Below are positions 6,829-8,447 of a stretch of DNA of 8,447 bases, piece by piece. The stretch spans positions 1-8,447 of the forward strand of contig MVZL01000048.1 of NCBI GenBank assembly GCA_002068375.1. Reading direction: 5' to 3'. The notes beneath the pieces were generated by a model. The model worked only from the letters and a program-made list of their open reading frames with translations. It made no database searches and was not told where the DNA came from. Numbering within the stretch: the first letter of the stretch is position 1; each line of letters opens with the position of its first letter. The position numbers were made by a program, and so were the translations under genes. The DNA is from Tenericutes bacterium ADurb.BinA155. Lineage in GTDB: Bacteria; Bacillota_I; Bacilli_A; RFN20; CAG-826.

Positions 6829-6854
6829 TTGACATGCTTTTAGTCGACTATAAT
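6829..6854 (+). promoter_or_regulatory. Candidate promoter of the ATPase gene with short spacer
   Basis: Perfect TTGACA (6829-6834) and perfect TATAAT (6849-6854), but only 14 bases apart instead of about 17. Transcription would begin near 6861, giving a leader of about 114 bases that contains the three 23-bp repeats. The short spacing suggests weak or activator-dependent firing, and repeat B overlaps the -10. Confidence 0.5.
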
Positions 6855-6860
6855 CGACAG
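6843..6860 (+). promoter_or_regulatory. Operator-like repeat B overlapping the -10 element
   Basis: GTCGACTATAATCGACAG repeats site A and encloses the TATAAT hexamer between its GTCGA and TCGAC arms. A protein bound here would block RNA polymerase, so a repressor site is the simplest reading. The perfect palindrome TAGTCGACTA (6841-6850) overlaps it. Confidence 0.55.
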
Positions 6861-6873
6861 CGTAGCGAGCAGC

Positions 6874-6942
6874 GCAAATATCTTCGTCCGAATACAGCAA
6901 ATATATTCGCCTAAATACCGCAAATATATTCGTTTACTATTG
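6874..6942 (+). repeat. Three tandem 23-bp iteron-like repeats in the ATPase leader
   Basis: The 13-mer GCAAATATATTCG occurs at 6897-6909 and 6920-6932, with a one-base variant GCAAATATCTTCG at 6874-6886. The starts are exactly 23 bp apart. The parts between copies are less conserved but share AATAC after copies 1 and 2. The first unit contains TTCGTCCGAA, a small palindrome. They end 32 bases before the ATPase start codon. They could be binding sites for a self-regulating protein or a replication-type iteron. They lack the unique spacers of a CRISPR array. Confidence 0.7.
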
Positions 6943-6974
6943 AACGAAACAATTAAAAAGATAATAATTTAATC

Positions 6975-8270
6975 ATGAAAACAATCGATAACTACATCCC
7001 AAGACTTGCTGATAAACAGCTGTCTTCCTTGCTGAAAACATTTGGGGCAGTGCTCATTCGGGGCCCTAAGTGGTGCGGAAAGACAACCACCGCTGAACAG
7101 CTTGCCGAAAGCGCTATTTATTTCGGCGATAAAAGCAAAGAAAGTTCTTACCAGGCAATTGCCGCCACCAATCCGGCTTTATTCTTGGAAGGCAAACGCC
7201 CCCATCTCGTTGATGAATGGCAGAAATATCCCGAAGTTTGGGATGCCGCAAAAACTTCAATTGACAAAGAAAATAAAGGGAACCTCTATATTTTGACGGG
7301 TTCCAGAGCCCCCAAAAAAGGAACAACCATTCACACGGGCAGCATGCGAATCGCCAAAGTGACTATGTCCACTCTTTCTTTTGCCGAATCACATTTATCG
7401 AATTGCGAAGTCTCCTTGGCTTCTCTATTTGCCAACCCGGAGCAAAACATTGGGGCAGTCTCGCCGTTGGACCGGCAAGCCATCAGCAAGCAAATCGTTT
7501 TGGGCGGATTCCCAGCCGCATTCACGAGAGAATACGCCGATCCTTCCATTTTCGGAAAGCAAGCTTTGGCCAGCATCGCGGAAAGTGACATCCAAGAGGC
7601 GACCGGAAAGGACCTTTCTCCCGAGACCACAAGATCAATTTTGCGTTCCTTTGCCAGAAACATTTCCACCTATGTCGAAAATAAGACCATCATTGCGGAT
7701 GTCAATGCGAACGATTCCTCGCTGTCGGCGACCACTTTTTATGATTATTACGATGGCCTCCAAAAACTTTATGTCATCAAGGAAGTCCCTTCCTATTCAC
7801 CGAGTATCCGCAGCAAGACTGCGATAAGAAGCCTTTCTAAAAAAGAGTTCTTTGACCCTGCAATCGCCTGCGCCGCTTTAGGCATCGGGCCGGGGGACTT
7901 GGAAAATGACCCGAAATCGCGGGGGTTTTTCTTTGAGTGTCTTTGTGGCAAAGAACTTGGCGTATATGCCGAAATGCTCGGCGGTGAACTGCGGCAATAC
8001 CATGATCGCTATAACTTAGAAGCGGATTTTACCATCCATTTGCCTGATGGCCGCTATGCATTATTTGAATGCAAATGTGGGTCAAAGTTCATCGAGGACG
8101 GGGCAAAAGGACTTTTAGCCTTTAAACCTCTTTACCAAGAGCATAATTTGAAATTCCCGAACGAAAAATTGCCCCTTCCTAGTTTTTTGGCCGTTATCAC
8201 AGACGAAGGAATGGCCTACCGGCGCACAGATGGAGTTTATGTCATCCCCGTCGGATGTCTCACGGTCTGA
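6975..8270 (+). CDS. AAA+ ATPase with DUF4143-like region and PD-(D/E)XK-like C-terminus (COG1373 type)
   Basis: A 431-residue ATPase, about the usual length for this family. The N-terminal AAA_14-like domain has Walker A GPKWCGKTT (30-38, Lys36), Walker B HLVDEW (Asp80, Glu81) and a sensor-1-like ILTGS (106-110). The middle and C-terminal part (about 200-425) is DUF4143-like. It carries the restriction-endonuclease-fold signature seen in this family: Glu321 in FFFECL, Asp351 in EADFTI and Glu365/Lys367 in FECKCG. The ATG at 6975 follows a very AT-rich stretch with only a weak ribosome site (AAAAAG, 6955-6960). Family members are common, patchily distributed accessory genes in bacteria and archaea, and their biochemical role is poorly defined. 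Here it stands alone between tRNA-derived repeats, so I infer mobile cargo or a selfish/defence-type locus. It is transcribed opposite to the integrase relic. Confidence 0.88.
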   Translation: MKTIDNYIPRLADKQLSSLLKTFGAVLIRGPKWCGKTTTAEQLAESAIYFGDKSKESSYQAIAATNPALFLEGKRPHLVDEWQKYPEVWDAAKTSIDKENKGNLYILTGSRAPKKGTTIHTGSMRIAKVTMSTLSFAESHLSNCEVSLASLFANPEQNIGAVSPLDRQAISKQIVLGGFPAAFTREYADPSIFGKQALASIAESDIQEATGKDLSPETTRSILRSFARNISTYVENKTIIADVNANDSSLSATTFYDYYDGLQKLYVIKEVPSYSPSIRSKTAIRSLSKKEFFDPAIACAALGIGPGDLENDPKSRGFFFECLCGKELGVYAEMLGGELRQYHDRYNLEADFTIHLPDGRYALFECKCGSKFIEDGAKGLLAFKPLYQEHNLKFPNEKLPLPSFLAVITDEGMAYRRTDGVYVIPVGCLTV

Positions 8271-8307
8271 ACTTTTCAAAAATCATTGAAAACGACTTCA
8301 AAAAAAA

Positions 8308-8337
8308 GGATCAGATTACTCTGAACCTTATTTTTCT
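8308..8337 (+). terminator. Rho-independent terminator after the ATPase gene
   Basis: GGATCAGA (8308-8315) pairs with TCTGAACC (8320-8327), one mismatch in eight, around a 4-base loop and followed by a T-rich run (8328-8337). A run of eight A before the stem (8300-8307) could give termination on the minus strand too. Confidence 0.7.
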
Positions 8338-8389
8338 GGTGGGCCCAACAGGAATCGAACCTGCATGAGTTGCCTCATTAGATCCTAAG
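8337..8389 (-). repeat. 3' half of tRNA-Leu(UAG), right copy with encoded CCA (att-like)
   Basis: On the minus strand: anticodon loop CTTAGGA, class II variable arm ATGAG-GCAA-CTCAT, T arm GCAGG-TTCGATT-CCTGT, acceptor strand TGGGCCC, discriminator A and CCA. This 3' end is canonical, unlike the left copy. The expected D arm and a 5' acceptor GGGCCCA are not present in the remaining 58 bases to the right edge, so only a half gene is visible. Confidence 0.85.
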
Positions 8390-8447
8390 GCTTGCGGGGC
8401 TAACTGCAGGATTTGCTTTCTTCTGTCCTATTTGTGAATATTTCACC

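Larger units (their letters stand above)
6359..8389. mobile_element. Putative tRNA-Leu-associated integrative module (non-autonomous or decayed)
   Basis: A segment of about 2 kb bounded by two direct copies of the 3' half of a tRNA-Leu gene, matching 47 of 49 bases and both on the minus strand, as expected for attachment sites of tyrosine recombinases that use tRNA genes. Inside are a GC-rich degenerate block, a relic of a tyrosine recombinase, and one intact cargo gene for an AAA+ ATPase. No complete integrase is present, so the unit cannot move by itself as seen. It could instead be one stretch of a longer island whose intact tRNA gene lies beyond the right edge. Confidence 0.45.

Noticed and set aside
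6448..6843. A 131-codon plus-strand frame and an 87-codon minus-strand frame (6420-6683)
   Set aside because: Low-complexity Arg/Pro/Gly translations overlapping each other in a repetitive GC-rich block, with no ribosome site or recognisable domain.
6874..6942. A CRISPR array
   Set aside because: The three units are contiguous 23-bp tandem repeats with no separate unique spacers, and no cas gene is nearby.
6940..6968. An alternative ATPase promoter TTGAAC with an AT-rich -10 near 6963
   Set aside because: It would start transcription at about the start codon and its -10 match is poor. The TTGACA/TATAAT pair upstream is stronger in sequence.
8337..8447. A complete tRNA-Leu gene, or one split by a group I intron, at the right repeat
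   Set aside because: No 5' half is visible up to the window edge. Group I introns do occur in tRNA-Leu anticodon loops, but no intron core was recognised, and the left copy breaks at the same point with unrelated sequence.

Overview
The window looks like a piece of a Gram-positive-type (Bacillota-like) chromosome of roughly balanced GC. The signs are two lipoprotein signal peptides with lipoboxes, an InlB/Flg_new-like surface module, and a class II tRNA-Leu 3' end with encoded CCA. TGA is used as a stop, so the standard code applies. The genus cannot be named from sequence alone.

Layout. (1) 2-328: C-terminal end of an unrecognised gene, closed by a strong hairpin terminator (336-372). (2) 373-671: gene-free leader with a candidate promoter and a hairpin close to the predicted transcript start. 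(3) 672-4316: a two-gene operon with a 3-base gap, encoding an AfuA/FbpA-like substrate-binding lipoprotein and an 840-residue hybrid sensor histidine kinase (periplasmic SBP_bac_3-like sensor, TM, PAS-like, HisKA, HATPase, receiver). No transporter permease or ATPase accompanies the binding protein, so it may be a ligand-presenting partner of the kinase. (4) 4408-6291: a large lipoprotein with an InlB-B-like repeat, a beta-rich middle and a PGRS-like glycine-rich tail of about 240 residues. (5) 6359-8389: an accessory module bounded by two near-identical 49-bp direct repeats that are the 3' half of a tRNA-Leu(UAG) gene, from the anticodon loop to the 3' end. It holds a GC-rich degenerate block, a relic of a tyrosine recombinase (HxxR box), a terminator on the minus strand, an unusual regulatory region and one complete gene, an AAA+ ATPase with a DUF4143-like region and a PD-(D/E)XK-like nuclease signature.

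The most interesting part is the right-hand 2 kb. tRNA-end repeats plus an integrase relic suggest a decayed or non-autonomous integrative element, perhaps one unit of an array extending beyond the window, carrying the ATPase as cargo. The ATPase leader holds two GTCGA-N6-TCGAC sites 33 bp apart, one overlapping a perfect TATAAT, followed by three 23-bp tandem repeats in exact phase. This suggests tight, possibly self-directed, control.
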